A stretch of DNA of 6,880 nt from Methanomicrobiales archaeon (GTDB lineage: Archaea > Halobacteriota > Methanomicrobia > Methanomicrobiales > Methanoculleaceae), in the NCBI GenBank assembly GCA_012797575.1, contig JAAZOW010000262.1, forward strand, positions 1 to 6,880, read 5' to 3'. Positions within the stretch are counted from its first letter, which is position 1. The number at the start of each line of letters is the position of its first letter. The notes beneath the pieces were generated by a model that was not told where the DNA came from, made no database searches, and saw nothing but the letters and a program-made list of their open reading frames with translations. Made by a program: the position numbers and the translations under genes. Below are positions 6,370 through 6,880 of the stretch, piece by piece.

Positions 6370-6381
6370 TATTTAGTTTCT
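6370..6381 (-). promoter_or_regulatory. Candidate BRE/TATA for the USP-CBS unit
   Basis: The minus strand reads AGAAAC then TAAATA, close to archaeal BRE and TATA patterns. It begins inside the stop codon of the amidohydrolase gene. The TATA centre is about 29 nt from ATG 6343, so the mRNA would have little or no leader. A GGTG lies only 3 nt from the ATG, too close for a typical ribosome binding site. Confidence 0.5.
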
Positions 6382-6880
6382 ACCGCAACGTTAAAACATT
6401 TTGTTCGATGGAGGAGGAATCCAGCCGTTTTACAATGGTCGCCCGGATATCCCTGCTGAAAGAAAGATTGTGTCTCACCGGATCTATCACAAGAAACGAA
6501 GATTTTTGCCCCTTTTCAATAAATCCACTCCTTCCTGCCAGCGCCGCACCCGCGATCGCGGCACGCAGAACCTCGGCAGGTGGTGCGCGATAGACTGTTG
6601 CGGTAAAGGCCATCTCCTGGAGCATATCCGGCTGGACAAACATCACGTTATCAGTCCCAAGGAAAAACTGCCCCCCGAGTTCGAGTATGCGCGCGATCGG
6701 CGGGTGGGCCGGTGACGCTGCAACGCCGAGCATCCAGTTGGATCGCGGGCAGACGACGATAGGGATATCCATATCGACGATCCGCCGGAGGTGCGCATCG
6801 GTTGCGTGGGTGCAGTGGACGAGCAGGTCGGGCTCAAACGCAAGGGCTCCGTCGATGTCATCCGGGTTCTTCTCTCCGGC
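6380..6880 (-). CDS. Metal-dependent amidohydrolase, COG0402-like, C-terminal 166 residues (5' end outside window)
   Basis: The C-terminal part of a cytosine deaminase/chlorohydrolase-like enzyme of the amidohydrolase superfamily, which hydrolyses C-N bonds on heterocycles or amides using a bound metal. The frame is open to base 6880. The fragment shows VHCTH (residues 21-25 of the fragment), the segment IVVCPRSNWML matching the family's CPxSNxxL signature, and LGTDN with the metal-site aspartate. The end, AGRSGFIEKGQKSSFLVID, matches the family's closing beta-sandwich (usually G-x-I-x-x-G-x-x-A-D). The HxH metal motif and N-terminal half are not in the window. Methanogen relatives include the 5'-deoxyadenosine/S-adenosylhomocysteine deaminase DadD, but the region after GTD (NVMFVQPDM) differs from the usual G-x-x-S-N-N form, so substrate is open. 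The gene ends in TAG 36 nt before USP. Confidence 0.85.
   Translation of the reverse strand, partial: AGEKNPDDIDGALAFEPDLLVHCTHATDAHLRRIVDMDIPIVVCPRSNWMLGVAASPAHPPIARILELGGQFFLGTDNVMFVQPDMLQEMAFTATVYRAPPAEVLRAAIAGAALAGRSGFIEKGQKSSFLVIDPVRHNLSFSRDIRATIVKRLDSSSIEQNVLTLR

Noticed and set aside
6276..6593. Plus-strand frame across the USP-amidohydrolase junction
   Set aside because: It is antisense to both genes over most of its length and resembles no family I know.
1..6880. CRISPR array, insertion sequence, integrase or defence genes
   Set aside because: No regularly spaced repeats, no terminal inverted repeats with target duplications, and no transposase or nuclease-toxin motifs; the layout is housekeeping-like.

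Overview
The window reads as chromosome from a methanogenic euryarchaeon, most likely Methanomicrobiales (Methanoculleus-like). The archaeal 20S proteasome beta subunit and the archaeal termination ribonuclease aCPSF1/FttA are both present and adjacent, coding DNA is GC-rich, and the short AT-rich gaps hold archaeal TATA-like elements. The order-level placement comes from remembered similarity, not a search. All seven genes lie on the minus strand; the long plus-strand open frames are shadows.

In transcription order (high to low coordinates): the 3' part of a COG0402-type metal-dependent amidohydrolase (6880-6380, cut by the window edge); a universal stress protein and a four-CBS-domain protein 11 nt apart (6343-5043), a probable nucleotide-sensing pair with its own promoter; an AT-rich regulatory gap with inverted repeats (about 5042-4895); psmB (4894-4250) and aCPSF1/FttA (4227-2335), 22 nt apart; a GC-rich 172-nt gap with a hairpin; a 12-helix MFS transporter (2162-1098); and the N-terminal 352 codons of an aldehyde dehydrogenase that runs off the low-coordinate end (1056-1).

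The core of the window is the psmB-aCPSF1 pair, linking protein turnover to RNA 3'-end formation. The most interesting non-coding signal lies at their junction. The last codons of psmB encode a 12-bp GC-rich hairpin (one G.U wobble, formed only in the minus-strand RNA), and a run of eight U residues follows in the gap just before the aCPSF1 start codon. Because aCPSF1 is the factor that acts at U-rich 3' ends, this could be an attenuator or processing site by which it limits its own synthesis. Other candidates are a 19-bp dyad centred on the aldehyde dehydrogenase start region, a nested set of inverted repeats upstream of psmB, and two genes whose TATA-like boxes sit about 29 nt from the start codon, suggesting leaderless transcripts. 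I found no mobile element, CRISPR array, tRNA or rRNA, and no clearly new multi-gene system.
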